A stretch of DNA of 64,000 nucleotides, taken from Mycolicibacterium peregrinum (GTDB lineage Bacteria; Actinomycetota; Actinomycetes; Mycobacteriales; Mycobacteriaceae). Shown in pieces: positions 41,780-51,200 of this stretch (its first letter is position 1; the number at the start of each line of letters is the position of its first letter). Location: positions 124,001 to 188,000 of the forward strand of contig NZ_LZSO01000031.1 in NCBI RefSeq assembly GCF_001665785.1, written 5' to 3'. Position numbers and translations under genes: made by a program. The notes beneath the pieces were generated by a model. That model was not told where the DNA came from, ran no database searches, and saw only the letters and a list, made by a program, of their open reading frames with translations.

Positions 41780-42163
41780 ATGTTGCTCTCGGCCCGAAAT
41801 GCGCGGCGCGTGGTAGCTGGCGTGGCCGGCACCGGCGCTGTAGCCGGTGCGATGCTGTTCGGCGCCATCCCGTCGGCGCTTGCCGACGACCCGGCGAACA
41901 ACCCTCCCAACTGCAGCGCCGCCGATCTGGCCGGCGTGGCTTCGGGCGTGTCGGCATCGACCTCGGCCTACCTGTTCACCCATCCCGATGTGAACAACTT
42001 CTTCACCAGCCTGGAAGGCCTGCCGCGCGAGGAGGTCAAGACCAAGGTGCACGATTACCTTGAGGCGAACCCCCAGACGAAGGCCGAGCTGACCGGTATC
42101 CGCCAGCCGCTGGTAGACCTGAAGAACCGCTGCGGCGAAGCTCCGGCTCCCTCCATCCCGTAA
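41780..42163 (+). CDS. Second hemophore-type heme-binding protein
   Basis: A 127-residue secreted paralogue of the preceding gene. After a signal peptide (RRVVAGVAGTGAVAGAMLFG, cut near ALA-DD) comes Cys45 (PPNCSAADLAGVASG) and Cys118 (LKNRCGE), with YLFTHPDVNN and YLEANPQTKAEL between, matching YLDTHPQTNQ and YFDANPQAAK of the first copy. The Cys spacing is almost equal (73 against 74 residues). GAAGGAG lies 7 nt before the ATG at 41780. I infer a tandem duplication with divergence; heme binding itself is not shown. Confidence 0.85.
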   Translation: MLLSARNARRVVAGVAGTGAVAGAMLFGAIPSALADDPANNPPNCSAADLAGVASGVSASTSAYLFTHPDVNNFFTSLEGLPREEVKTKVHDYLEANPQTKAELTGIRQPLVDLKNRCGEAPAPSIP

Positions 42164-42206
42164 CCGAGTGCGGGTGGAAGCTACCCCCGCCAGCGGCGAA
42201 GGACAC

Positions 42207-42908
42207 GTGACGCCCGAGAGCGTGAACCGCACGGTGCTGATGGTCGACGACGACCCGGATGTGCGTACTTCGGTTGCCCGCGGATTGCGGCATTCGGGGT
42301 TCGATGTCCGGGTCGCGGCGTCCGGCAAGGAGGCACTGCGCCTGTTGTCGAACGAGTCGCACGACGCGCTCGTCCTCGACGTCCAGATGCCGGAACTCGA
42401 CGGCGTCGCCGTGGTCACCGCTCTGCGGGCATTGGGTAACGAGATCCCCATCTGCGTGTTGTCGGCGCGTGACACGGTCAACGACCGCATCGCGGGGCTG
42501 GAAGCCGGTGCGGACGATTACCTGACGAAACCGTTCGACCTCGGTGAACTCGTGGCACGTCTCAACGCGTTGTTGCGCCGGGCGAGCCACACCGACCGTC
42601 CATCGGACACCATGACCGTCGGGGCGTTGACCATCGACACCGCCCGGCGGTTGGTGTTCGTCGGCGGCGATCGTGTCGACCTGACGAAGCGGGAGTTCGA
42701 TCTGCTGGCTGTGTTGGCGGAGAACACCGGCGTGGTCCTGTCCCGGCAGCGGCTCCTCGAGCTGGTCTGGGGATACGACTTCGACGTGGATACCAATGTG
42801 GCCGACGTGTTCATCTCGTATCTGCGGCGCAAGCTCGAGCGTCCCGACGTGCCCCGGGTGATCCATACCGTCCGGGGGATCGGGTACGTGCTGCGGGAAG
42901 ATGCCTGA
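42207..42908 (+). CDS. OmpR-type response regulator, PrrA-like
   Basis: A 233-residue response regulator. The receiver has the acidic cluster VDDDPD (residues 13-18), phospho-acceptor Asp58 in VLDVQMPELDG and Lys in DDYLTKPFDLGEL. The C-terminal winged helix contains DLTKREFDLLAVLAENTG and VADVFISYLRRKLE. It is most like mycobacterial PrrA in both halves. Start: the GTG at 42207, 4 nt after a GAAGGA; it lies 43 bp after the hemophore. It is followed by its histidine kinase. The position next to hemophore genes suggests a role in heme or metal response (inference). Confidence 0.88.
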   Translation: MTPESVNRTVLMVDDDPDVRTSVARGLRHSGFDVRVAASGKEALRLLSNESHDALVLDVQMPELDGVAVVTALRALGNEIPICVLSARDTVNDRIAGLEAGADDYLTKPFDLGELVARLNALLRRASHTDRPSDTMTVGALTIDTARRLVFVGGDRVDLTKREFDLLAVLAENTGVVLSRQRLLELVWGYDFDVDTNVADVFISYLRRKLERPDVPRVIHTVRGIGYVLREDA

Positions 42909-42962
42909 GGGTCGCGTGATCGATCCTGTAGGGAACCAGATGCCGTGAGGAACAAGCAGTAG

Positions 42963-44309
42963 GTGCGGATCTTCGGCTTCATCCGTTCCGCGTCGCTGCG
43001 TACCAGGGTCGCGGTGGCCTCGGCGCTGGCCGCCGCGGCGGTGGTCGCGGTGTTCACCATCCTGACCTCGGTGGTGTTGGCCAACAACGACTCTGCGCAG
43101 TTGGACCGCAGGCTCGATTCGATCGTCGACGCCAGCATCAACCCCGAGCACCTTCAGGATCCGACGCGCGGCGTGTTGACCACGGGTCGGTCGCGTTCAA
43201 CGGGGCAGGTGGTGTTCCAGCGGGGCTTCCAGCTACCTGAGCTGCCGCCGGGAACCGAGACCGTCGAGGTCAACGGCGTCGATTACCGGGTGCGCACCGT
43301 TCACGTGGACCAGCACGGGGGAGTGCTGATGTCCATCGGTATCCGTGCCGACAGTATCTTGTTGAGCCCCAACAGAATTCCGCTGTACAGCGTGTTCGGT
43401 GTGGCGACGGTCCTGGTGGCCGGTGGGCTGGGCTGGCTGTTGGCGGGTCCGGCCATCCGACCGCTGCGCAAGCTCACCGAGCACACCTCGAAACTGGACA
43501 GCGGCACCGACACGATGCCGAAGGTGCGCGGCGTGCGGGAGGCCGAGGACCTGTCCGAGGCCATGGCGGGCATGCTCACCCGGCTGGCTGCCGCGCAGCG
43601 CGCCACCACCAATTCCCTTCAGGCGGCACAGGATTTCGCCGCCAACGCCGCACACGAGCTGCGCACGCCGCTGACTGCGATGCGGGCGGACCTCGACACC
43701 CTGCGAATCCACAACCTGCCCGAGTCCGAACGTGACGAGGTGGTCGCCGATCTGTCCAGGGCGCAACGCCGGGTCGAGGCGATCATCACCGCGCTGGGTC
43801 AGCTAGCCTCGGGCCAACTGGCCCAGGCCGAGGACCGCGAGCTGATCGACATCGCCGATCTGCTCGACCGGGTGGTCAGAGAGAACGCCCGGGGCAGCGA
43901 GCATGTCCGGATCGACGTCCACGTCGCCGACGACATCGGCCTGGTGATGGGCTGGCCCGGTGGGCTGCGCATCGCGGTGGACAATCTGGTGCGCAATGCT
44001 GTTGTCCACGGCGAGGCGACCCGGATCGTGCTGACCGCGCACCGCAACAGCGAGTTCCTGGTCATCACCGTCGACGACAACGGGCGCGGGCTACCGGTCG
44101 AGGAGCACCAGACCGTGCTGGGCCGGTTCCGACGGGGCAGCACCGCGATGGCAGGCGGCTCTGGGCTGGGCCTGGCGCTGGTGGCGCAACAGGCTCAGTT
44201 GCACGGCGGCGAGATCACGTTGTCCGACGGGCCTCTCGGTGGTCTGCGGGCCACGCTGACCGTGGCCATATCGGGCTCACCGACAGAGGACGCGGCTCAG
44301 GCGGATTGA
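42963..44309 (+). CDS. Sensor histidine kinase, PrrB-like
   Basis: A 448-residue kinase with TM1 (~16-40), an extracytoplasmic sensor (~41-140), TM2 (~143-163), HAMP (~164-215), the DHp helix with His231 in AANAAHELRTPLTAM, and an ATPase domain with N-box DNLVRNAVVHGEA, G1 DDNGRGLP and G2 GGSGLGLALV. The sequence parallels PrrB, and the ring QQAQLHGGEI is nearly identical. The GTG at 42963 follows GAGGAAC. The 3' end overlaps the convergent DUF3054 gene by 13 bp. The signal is unknown. Confidence 0.9.
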   Translation: MRIFGFIRSASLRTRVAVASALAAAAVVAVFTILTSVVLANNDSAQLDRRLDSIVDASINPEHLQDPTRGVLTTGRSRSTGQVVFQRGFQLPELPPGTETVEVNGVDYRVRTVHVDQHGGVLMSIGIRADSILLSPNRIPLYSVFGVATVLVAGGLGWLLAGPAIRPLRKLTEHTSKLDSGTDTMPKVRGVREAEDLSEAMAGMLTRLAAAQRATTNSLQAAQDFAANAAHELRTPLTAMRADLDTLRIHNLPESERDEVVADLSRAQRRVEAIITALGQLASGQLAQAEDRELIDIADLLDRVVRENARGSEHVRIDVHVADDIGLVMGWPGGLRIAVDNLVRNAVVHGEATRIVLTAHRNSEFLVITVDDNGRGLPVEEHQTVLGRFRRGSTAMAGGSGLGLALVAQQAQLHGGEITLSDGPLGGLRATLTVAISGSPTEDAAQAD

Positions 44310-44692
44310 CGGCGCTTGAGGCCCGCGAGCACCGCGCGCCAGCCCAACAGCAGCAGCGCGGTCGTGAGGGAGGCGACGACGATGAAGCTGACGGCCACGC
44401 CGGCGGACGTCAGTTTGCGCAGCACCATGCCGACCACCACGGTGCTGACCCACACCACGATCCCGGTGGGCGCCAACGACGTCGGCCGCTGCCAGCCGCG
44501 GGAGAGCAACCAACCCACCACGGTGCCGGTCAGAAACGGCCACGCGGTCTCGGCCACGCCGGCCACCGTGAGGCCCTCGGCGTGGCTGCGCCGTCCGATG
44601 GTGCAGAACACGACCACGCAGATCAGGTCCACCAGGAAGGCGCCGGAGCCGCTCCGGCGGCGACATTCGGTTGGTGCGCTAGCTCGTCGCAT
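44297..44692 (-). CDS. DUF3054 membrane protein
   Basis: A 131-residue protein with four membrane helices; the family core is FLVDLICVVVFCTIGRRSHA followed by EG, then VAETAWPFLTGTVVGWLLSR and TGIVVWVSTVVVGMVLRKLT. DUF3054 proteins are small actinobacterial membrane proteins of unknown function. It overlaps the end of the M23 lipoprotein gene by 14 bp and so belongs to the same leftward unit. Confidence 0.85.
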   Translation of the reverse strand: MRRASAPTECRRRSGSGAFLVDLICVVVFCTIGRRSHAEGLTVAGVAETAWPFLTGTVVGWLLSRGWQRPTSLAPTGIVVWVSTVVVGMVLRKLTSAGVAVSFIVVASLTTALLLLGWRAVLAGLKRRQSA

Positions 44693-45878
44693 ATGTCATC
44701 ACATCCAGTACCAGTGGGCTGACGTCGGTTTGGTCGCGCTCGGCGAAGCCCGGTTGCCGCGCGGCCGGCTTGCCGTCGAAGAGCGCATCGGCGGCGGCCA
44801 GCGAGGTGAGCCGCGAATCGAGCCGGAACGATTTGAAGGTAAATGGTAAGCCATTGGACGCCAAAGGATCCGGCCCGTCCATCACATGGAAGTGCAGGTG
44901 CGGTGCATCGGAGTTGCCGGAGTTGCCCAAGGCGCCGATGACCTGCCCGGCGCTGAGCTTGTCTCCGGGCTTGACCTTGAGGCTGTTCGGTTGCAGGTGC
45001 GCGTAGAAGGCGTAGTTGCCGTCGCCGATGTCCTGCACGATGTGGTTGCCGCCGTACTGCGCAAGGGTGAGGCCGTTCGGCGTGACACCCGGGACCTGCT
45101 CGTTCAGTCCATCGAGCACCGCCACCACCGGGCCGTCGGCCACCGCGTGGATCTCAGAGCCGAAGTACGGGTAGCTCGCGACCTTTGCCCGGTCCCCGGA
45201 GAACAGCCGCCCGTCGGCGCCTAGCTGCACATAGTCGATGGCGAATCGTTCTGCAGCCCAGACCTTTCCGTTGATCGGATTCAGCGCCATGCGGTGCGGC
45301 GTCATATCGCAGCAGCTGTTGGCGTCCACCCAGTTGTCCCCGGTCAGCGGCGGGGTGATGGACACCGGCTTGCGGGTCTGCACCGCCACCGGCGCCACCG
45401 GCTCGGTGAGTGTGGGCGGGACCAGTGGGGGCATCGGTTTGGCTACGGTGATCCCAAGTTCGTGAGTGAGCTCGGTGGGCACCTGCGCCGGATCGTCGGC
45501 GACGACGTCCAGCCATACGTACGCGCTCTGCCCGGGGCCGAGCGTGTTGGTCGGCACAGCGGAATTGCCCACGGCCCTGGTCCAGTACTTGAGGCTGTCC
45601 CCCGACAAGGTGAGCAACTTGCGGTCGGCCGTCGTGGCGCTCAGCGAGTTGAGCGTGACGGCGCCCGGCGAGGTGTTGGTCAGCATCAGCTCGTAGGCCA
45701 GGTGGGTGCGGCCATCGGTGGCAGCCACCGGGATCGGTTCTGCCAGAACCGATCCCACCACCGGCGTGACCACCGGCGGCGGGGTGGTGGTCGTGGGGGA
45801 CTCGGACTGCGGACTCTGCGCCGACGAACACCCGGCCAAGGTCAGCGCGAGCACTGCGATCGGGTACCGGATTCGCAT
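44679..45878 (-). CDS. M23 (LytM) peptidase-domain lipoprotein
   Basis: A 399-residue lipoprotein: signal peptide with lipobox LTLAGC, a Ser/Thr/Pro linker (~22-45), a beta-sandwich region (~48-150), and a C-terminal LytM domain (~190-360). HLHFHVMDG and FYAHLQPNSLKVKPGDKLSA with GQVIGALGNSGNSDAPHLHF are the M23 signatures; the first metal ligands may be the His in DMTPHRMAL and the Asp in RFAIDYVQ. Such enzymes cut peptidoglycan cross-bridges, or activate other cutters if degenerate. AGGAGA lies before the ATG. It is in a unit with DUF3054. Confidence 0.85.
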   Translation of the reverse strand: MRIRYPIAVLALTLAGCSSAQSPQSESPTTTTPPPVVTPVVGSVLAEPIPVAATDGRTHLAYELMLTNTSPGAVTLNSLSATTADRKLLTLSGDSLKYWTRAVGNSAVPTNTLGPGQSAYVWLDVVADDPAQVPTELTHELGITVAKPMPPLVPPTLTEPVAPVAVQTRKPVSITPPLTGDNWVDANSCCDMTPHRMALNPINGKVWAAERFAIDYVQLGADGRLFSGDRAKVASYPYFGSEIHAVADGPVVAVLDGLNEQVPGVTPNGLTLAQYGGNHIVQDIGDGNYAFYAHLQPNSLKVKPGDKLSAGQVIGALGNSGNSDAPHLHFHVMDGPDPLASNGLPFTFKSFRLDSRLTSLAAADALFDGKPAARQPGFAERDQTDVSPLVLDVMTYATS

Positions 45879-45896
45879 CGACGTCTCCTAGGGCTT

Positions 45897-47000
45897 TCAG
45901 GATTCAGGGTTCGGGGAGGCGGGACCGTCTGTGTCCGCCGTGCCGGCTGCGTGTTCGTCCGGATCGATGTCCTTCTCCGTGCGGAACATGAAGAAGAACA
46001 CCACCCAGCCGATCGTCGAGATGAAGATCCAGCTGACCAGGCGGTAGATGAGCATCGCCGAGATGGCCGAGGCCAGCGTCATTCCGGAGGAGACCAGCCC
46101 GGGTACCAGCACGGCCTCCACCACCAGCAGGCCGCCCGGCATCAACGGGATGGACCCCACGGCCCGGGCCGCGGCGTAGGCGACGGTGACCCCGGCCAGC
46201 GACGGATGACCGCCTGCGGCATAACACGCGAAAGCCAGGCAGGCCACGTCGGCGACCCAGTTGAACATCGACCAGCTGAACGCCACCGCGAGGTCCCGCC
46301 GGCCCAGACTGACCGACTCCAGCTGCTGCAGGATCTCGCGCCACTTGGCCAGCCCGGTGTCTGTGGGCTTGCCGCGCAACGAATTGACCCACGCCAGTAC
46401 CTTGGCCCCGATGCCGTCGATCAGCTCCGGCCTGGTGGCCACGGCCTGCGCCAGCAGGATGATCGCCAGGAACGCGCCGAGCGAGAAGATCAGTGACAGC
46501 GGGTTCTTGCTGGCTCCGAGCAGAAGCGCGCCGCCGAGGCCCAGCAGCGCCAGGCCCACGATCTGCAGCACCCCCGACATCACCAGCTGCCACGAGGCCA
46601 CCAGCGGTGAGGCACCCCAGATGCGTTGTTGGCGGTACACGAACGTCGCCGAGAGCACGGGGCCACCGGGCATGGTGGTCGACAGTGCGTTACCGGCGTA
46701 GAACGCGGCCTCCGAACGCCACTGTCTGACGGGCACTCCCGCCGAGCGCAGCAGTGTCCGCTGGATCTGGGCGAAGCTGTGCATCGAGGCCATCGCGGCT
46801 CCCACCGCCGCCAGCACCCACCATCCGTTCGCGGTCAGCAGGCTCCGCCACGCCTTCGCCAGCTGATCCCAGACCAGCGTCACCTCGACGGCCAGCACTG
46901 CCACCGCGAGTGCGATGACCGCCCACCGCACCCACCAGTACTTGCCGCGCGTGGAGCCGACCCTGTCCCGGGTTGTGTCGGCCGGCGCGTCCTGTGACAC
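45897..47000 (-). CDS. YbhN/UPF0104 (lysylphosphatidylglycerol synthase TM-like) membrane protein, Rv0204c orthologue
   Basis: A 367-residue protein with about eight membrane helices. Family signatures are GNALSTTMPGGPVLSATFVY (residues ~98-117) and AAARAVGSIPLMPGGLLVVE (~282-301). It lacks the lysyl-transferase domain of MprF. M. tuberculosis Rv0204c sits at the same place, divergent from Rv0205. The GTG at 47000 is supported by TACCCT (47008-47013, minus) 7 nt upstream. Function unknown; lipid handling is suspected for the family. Confidence 0.85.
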   Translation of the reverse strand: MSQDAPADTTRDRVGSTRGKYWWVRWAVIALAVAVLAVEVTLVWDQLAKAWRSLLTANGWWVLAAVGAAMASMHSFAQIQRTLLRSAGVPVRQWRSEAAFYAGNALSTTMPGGPVLSATFVYRQQRIWGASPLVASWQLVMSGVLQIVGLALLGLGGALLLGASKNPLSLIFSLGAFLAIILLAQAVATRPELIDGIGAKVLAWVNSLRGKPTDTGLAKWREILQQLESVSLGRRDLAVAFSWSMFNWVADVACLAFACYAAGGHPSLAGVTVAYAAARAVGSIPLMPGGLLVVEAVLVPGLVSSGMTLASAISAMLIYRLVSWIFISTIGWVVFFFMFRTEKDIDPDEHAAGTADTDGPASPNPES

Positions 47001-47007
47001 GCCCTAC

Positions 47008-47013
47008 AGGGTA
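47008..47013 (-). promoter_or_regulatory. -10 hexamer of the YbhN-type gene (leaderless)
   Basis: TACCCT on the minus strand, 7 nt before the GTG at 47000. Confidence 0.45.
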
Positions 47014-47059
47014 ACCGCGCAGGTCGTGTCGACATCGCCGGTTGCTGGGCGCGCCGCAT

Positions 47060-47065
47060 TACGCT
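47060..47065 (+). promoter_or_regulatory. -10 hexamer of the AI-2E-type gene (leaderless)
   Basis: TACGCT, 6 nt before the ATG at 47072; it lies inside the longer frame that begins at 47042 and so argues against that start. Confidence 0.45.
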
Positions 47066-47071
47066 ACCGAG

Positions 47072-48208
47072 ATGGCACTGGACCCTGTTGCTGATGAGGC
47101 CGTTACGCCGTTCGTCCGGAAGGTCGCGGCGTGGTCATGGCGTCTGCTGGTCATCCTGGCGGCCGTCGTGGCGCTGCTGTGGCTGATCAAACACCTTGAG
47201 GTGATCGTGGTGCCGGTGGCACTGGCCACCATGGTCGCGGCGTTGCTGCTGCCCGCCGTCGACTTCATGGACCGCCGAGGAGCCCCGCGCGGTGCTGCCG
47301 TCGCCCTGGTGTTGCTCGGCAGTTTCGCGGTGGTGGGCGGGATCCTGAGCTTCGTCATCTCTCAATTCATCGAGGGCGCACCACAACTCGTCGAACAGGT
47401 GACCAGAAGCATCGATGGGCTGCGGAACTGGCTGATCAACGGTCCGCTGCAGCTGAGCAAGGAGCAGATCGACCAGGCCGGCAACACCGCGATCGAGGCA
47501 TTGCAGCGCAACCAGGAGAAGCTCACCACCGGGGCGTTGTCCACCGCGGGCACTCTCACCGAGCTGCTCACCGGCGCGCTGTTGGTGTTGTTCACGCTCA
47601 TTTTTCTGCTGCAGGGCGGGCGCAGCATCTTCGCGTTCGTCACCAAGGTGTTCCCGGCCCATGTGCGGGAACGGGTCCAGGACGCCGGGCGGGCCGGTTT
47701 CCACTCGCTGGGCGGCTACATGCGAGCCACGTTCCTGGTGGCCCTGGTCGATGCGGTCGGCATCGGCACCGGCCTGGCGATCATGGGTATCCCGCTGGCG
47801 CTGCCGCTGGCCTCGCTGGTTTTCATGGGCGCCTTCATCCCGCTGGTCGGTGCGGTGGTCGCCGGATTCCTGGCGGTGGTGGTGGCACTGCTGGCCAAGG
47901 GGTTTGTCTACGCCCTGATCACGCTCGGGCTGATCATCGCAGTGCAGCAGCTGGAAGGACATGTGCTGCAGCCGCTGGTGATGGGCCGTGCGGTGTCGAT
48001 CCACCCGCTGGCGGTGGTGTTGGCCATCGCGGGCGGCGGTGTCCTGGCCGGCATTGTCGGTGCCCTGCTCGCGGTGCCCACGGTGGCGTTCATCAACAGC
48101 GCGACGCGGGTGCTGCTGGCCGACGACCCCGACGCCGAGCAGGCCAGGCAGGAGGAAGCCGAAGGGACGGTGGTTGCGGTGCCACCGCCGGACGACCCGG
48201 AGGATTAG
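47072..48208 (+). CDS. AI-2E/PerM family transporter (Rv0205 orthologue)
   Basis: A 378-residue membrane protein with about eight helices: SWRLLVILAAVVALLWLIKH, VALATMVAALLLPAVDFMDR, a central soluble segment (~105-160, FIEGAPQLVEQVTRSIDGLR), then VAVLD-like GMPLALPLASLVFMGAFIPL and VQQLEGHVLQPLVMGRAVSI with HPL after it, the family hallmark. The family includes AI-2 exporters and Na+/H+ antiporters; the substrate here is unknown. It is divergent from Rv0204c and convergent with mmpL3, separated by a palindrome. Confidence 0.88.
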   Translation: MALDPVADEAVTPFVRKVAAWSWRLLVILAAVVALLWLIKHLEVIVVPVALATMVAALLLPAVDFMDRRGAPRGAAVALVLLGSFAVVGGILSFVISQFIEGAPQLVEQVTRSIDGLRNWLINGPLQLSKEQIDQAGNTAIEALQRNQEKLTTGALSTAGTLTELLTGALLVLFTLIFLLQGGRSIFAFVTKVFPAHVRERVQDAGRAGFHSLGGYMRATFLVALVDAVGIGTGLAIMGIPLALPLASLVFMGAFIPLVGAVVAGFLAVVVALLAKGFVYALITLGLIIAVQQLEGHVLQPLVMGRAVSIHPLAVVLAIAGGGVLAGIVGALLAVPTVAFINSATRVLLADDPDAEQARQEEAEGTVVAVPPPDDPED

Positions 48209-48211
48209 CGC

Positions 48212-48268
48212 CGAACGTCGGCCTGTGGTCGAGATTCGGGTGAATCGACGAACACGGGCCGACGTTCG
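48212..48268. terminator. Palindrome between convergent Rv0205-like and mmpL3 genes
   Basis: CGAACGTCGGCC (48212-48223) pairs perfectly with GGCCGACGTTCG (48257-48268). GTCGA/TCGAC and GATTC/GAATC pair inside, so the whole 57 bp can fold as one interrupted hairpin. It sits between stops at 48208 and 48281. Confidence 0.6.
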
Positions 48269-48280
48269 ATCAGCGAGCTC

Positions 48281-51200
48281 TTACAGGCGGCCTTCACGGC
48301 GCAGCAGGTCCTGCGCACTCATCCCGCCGCCGCGACGCGGAGGTTCGTCGTCGCGGGGGTTGAGCTTCTGGGTCGACGGATCCTGATCACGTTGGCGCGG
48401 CGCCGGATTCGGGCCCGGGCCGGGGACCGGTCCCGGACGCTGCGCGTTGAACGCCGTTGTCGGCGCAGCCTCACCACCGGCAGGCTGGCGGTGCTGCTGT
48501 TGCGGCATCGCGCGGGTGGCGTCAGCCGACGGTCGCGGCGCTGGCGCCGGTGCCGGTGGCGGGGGAGGCGGCGGGGTGCCGTTGGACGGACCACCCTTGG
48601 CCGGGCCCCCGCGCAATGCGCCGAGCCATGACTCGATCTCGCGGTCTTCGCGCTGCGGGGGTCCCGCCGGACCTCCGGCAGGCCGTCCGGCCGGAGGCTG
48701 CGGGGTGCGCTCTGTGTTGGCGTTGGTGTTGCCGGTCGCGGAGTTGACCGTGTTGACGGCCGTGTTCACCGCGTTGCGCACGGCGTTGCGGGCCATGGCG
48801 AACCGGGTGGTGGACGGCTCCTCGTTGGGCTGCGGTGGCTGCTGCTCGGGCTGCCGCTGCGGCGGGTTGATCCGGGCGGTGCCCGCAGCCGAGGGGGCGT
48901 TGGTCCGTGGCATCAGCGGGCGCATGGGTTCGGCCGCCGGGTGCGTCGGATCGTGGGGCCGCGGCGGTGCCGGCAGGGCGCCGACGCCGGCCAGGGCGCG
49001 CGGGTCCTCGGTGGACTCCTGACCCATCGGGCGCTTGCGCTCGTCGGGCAGTTCGGTCTCACCGAGGCCCATCTTCTCCTGGATCCGCTTCATCCAGTGC
49101 GGAGCCCACCAGCAATCGTCGCCGAGCAGTTTCATGATGGCCGGCACGAGGAACATACGGATGACCGTGGCGTCCAACAGAAGTGCGATGAGCAGACCGA
49201 ACGCCAGGTACTTCATCATCACCAGATCGGAGAAGGCGAACGCGCCGGCGACAACCGCCAGGACCAGGGCGGCACCGGTGATCAGGCGACCGGTGGTCGC
49301 GGTACCGATGCGGATGGCCTCGGCCGTGGACATGCCGCGTTCCCTGGCCTCCACCATGCGGGAGACCAGGAACACCTCGTAGTCGGTGGACAGACCCCAG
49401 ATCACCGCGATGATCAGACCGATCATCGGTGCCATCAGTGGCTGTGGCGTGTAGTTCAATATCCCCGACCCGTGGCCGTCGACGAACATCCAGGTCAGGA
49501 TGCCCATCGTCGAACCGAGCGTCAGGGCACTCATCAACGCTGCCTTGACCGGTAGCACGATCGAACCGAAGGCCAGGAACATCAGCACCGTGGTGGTGAT
49601 GACCAGGATCGTCACCATCAGCGGCAGTCTGGAGAACAGGCTGTGGATCGAGTCCTGTTCCAGGGCCGGGGTGCCACCGACGAACACGTCGATGCCGTGT
49701 GGGGGCTGCAGGGCCCGCAGGTCCGAAATGTTCGTCGCCGCGTCGCCACGGTTGACCAGACCGTTCTGGATCACCCGGACCGACTTGTCCTTCGACCCGC
49801 TGTCGGTGGCCGCGCGCTCCTTCCACATGGCGTCCGGATTGTTGTCCGGATCGGTGAAGCCCTTGACGGTCATCGCCTTGGCGCGCATGTCGGCGATCTG
49901 GGCGTCGGTGATCGGCTCGCCGTCTTGGCGCTGCATCACCAGGGTGATCTGTTCGGTGCGGAACCCGGGGAAGAGCTTGTCGAACTGTTCCTGCGACTGG
50001 CGCACCGCGTTGTCCGGCGGCAGGTACTTCTCGCTGATACCTGCGAGCGTGAGCGAGCCGATCGGAAGGACCAGCAGGGTCATCACGATCAGGATGGGCG
50101 TGGCGAAGGCGATGGGCCGTTTCATCACGATGTTGACCAGTCGGCCCCAGAACCCCTGCTCGACTTCTTCGCGGGTCTTGGTCTTCTGGGTCTTCTCGGC
50201 GAACCAGTCGATGATCCGGCGGGAGAACGGCCAGTTCGCCAGGAACGGGATCTTCAGCAGCGTGGTCACGCCGAGGGCGTCGACGCGGGGGCCGAGGATG
50301 GCCAGGACGGCCGGCAGCACGGTGATCGACAGGAATGCGGCCAGCATGACCGAGGCGATGATCGCGTATGTGATCGACTTCAGGAATCCGAGCGGGATCA
50401 ACAGCAGTGGAAGCGAGGACGCCACGATGATCACTGCGGAGAAGGCCACGGTGCGGCCGGAGGTCATCACCGATCTTCGTACTGCGGCCTCGGTGTCATA
50501 GCCCTCGGCGAGTTCTTCTCGGAACCGGCTCACGATGAACAGGCCGTAGTCGATGGCGATACCGAAGCCCATCATCGTCACGACGGGCTGGGCGAAGAAG
50601 TGCACCGGTCCGAATTCGGCGGTGAACCGCAGAATGCCCAGCGCACCGCCGATGGTCAGGCCACCGATGATCGCGGGGAGGGCGGCGGCGACCGCACCGC
50701 CGAAGACGAAGAACAGCACGACTGCCACCAAGGGCACGATCGCGAGCTCGGCCCGTTTCTGGTCGGTGCCGATGGTGCCGGTCAGTTCGCTGGCCAGCGG
50801 GTTGAGGCCGGCAAGCTTGATGTCGCCGCCGTTGACCTGTTGCAGATCAGGCTCGACGGCCTGGTAGTTCTTCAGGATCGCGTCGTCGTCGTCGCCCTTG
50901 AGGGGGACGCTGATGAAGGTGTGACGTCCGTCCTCGGTCTTCATCGCGGCGAGCGAGGCGACATCAGGCGCCTTGAGCCAACCGACCCAACCCTGGACCT
51001 GGTCCGGGTGGTCGGCGACGACTTTGTCGAGTTCCTCCGTGACCGTCTTCTGCCACGCCTTGTCGGTGACCTTCTTGTCATCCGGCGGCGTCAGGATCGC
51101 GACAACGTGGCTGGTTCGGTCGCGGCCGTAGACCTCGTCGCCCAACAGCGACGCCTGGACCGACTGGCTGCCCTCGTCGTAGAAACCACTCTGGGTGACG

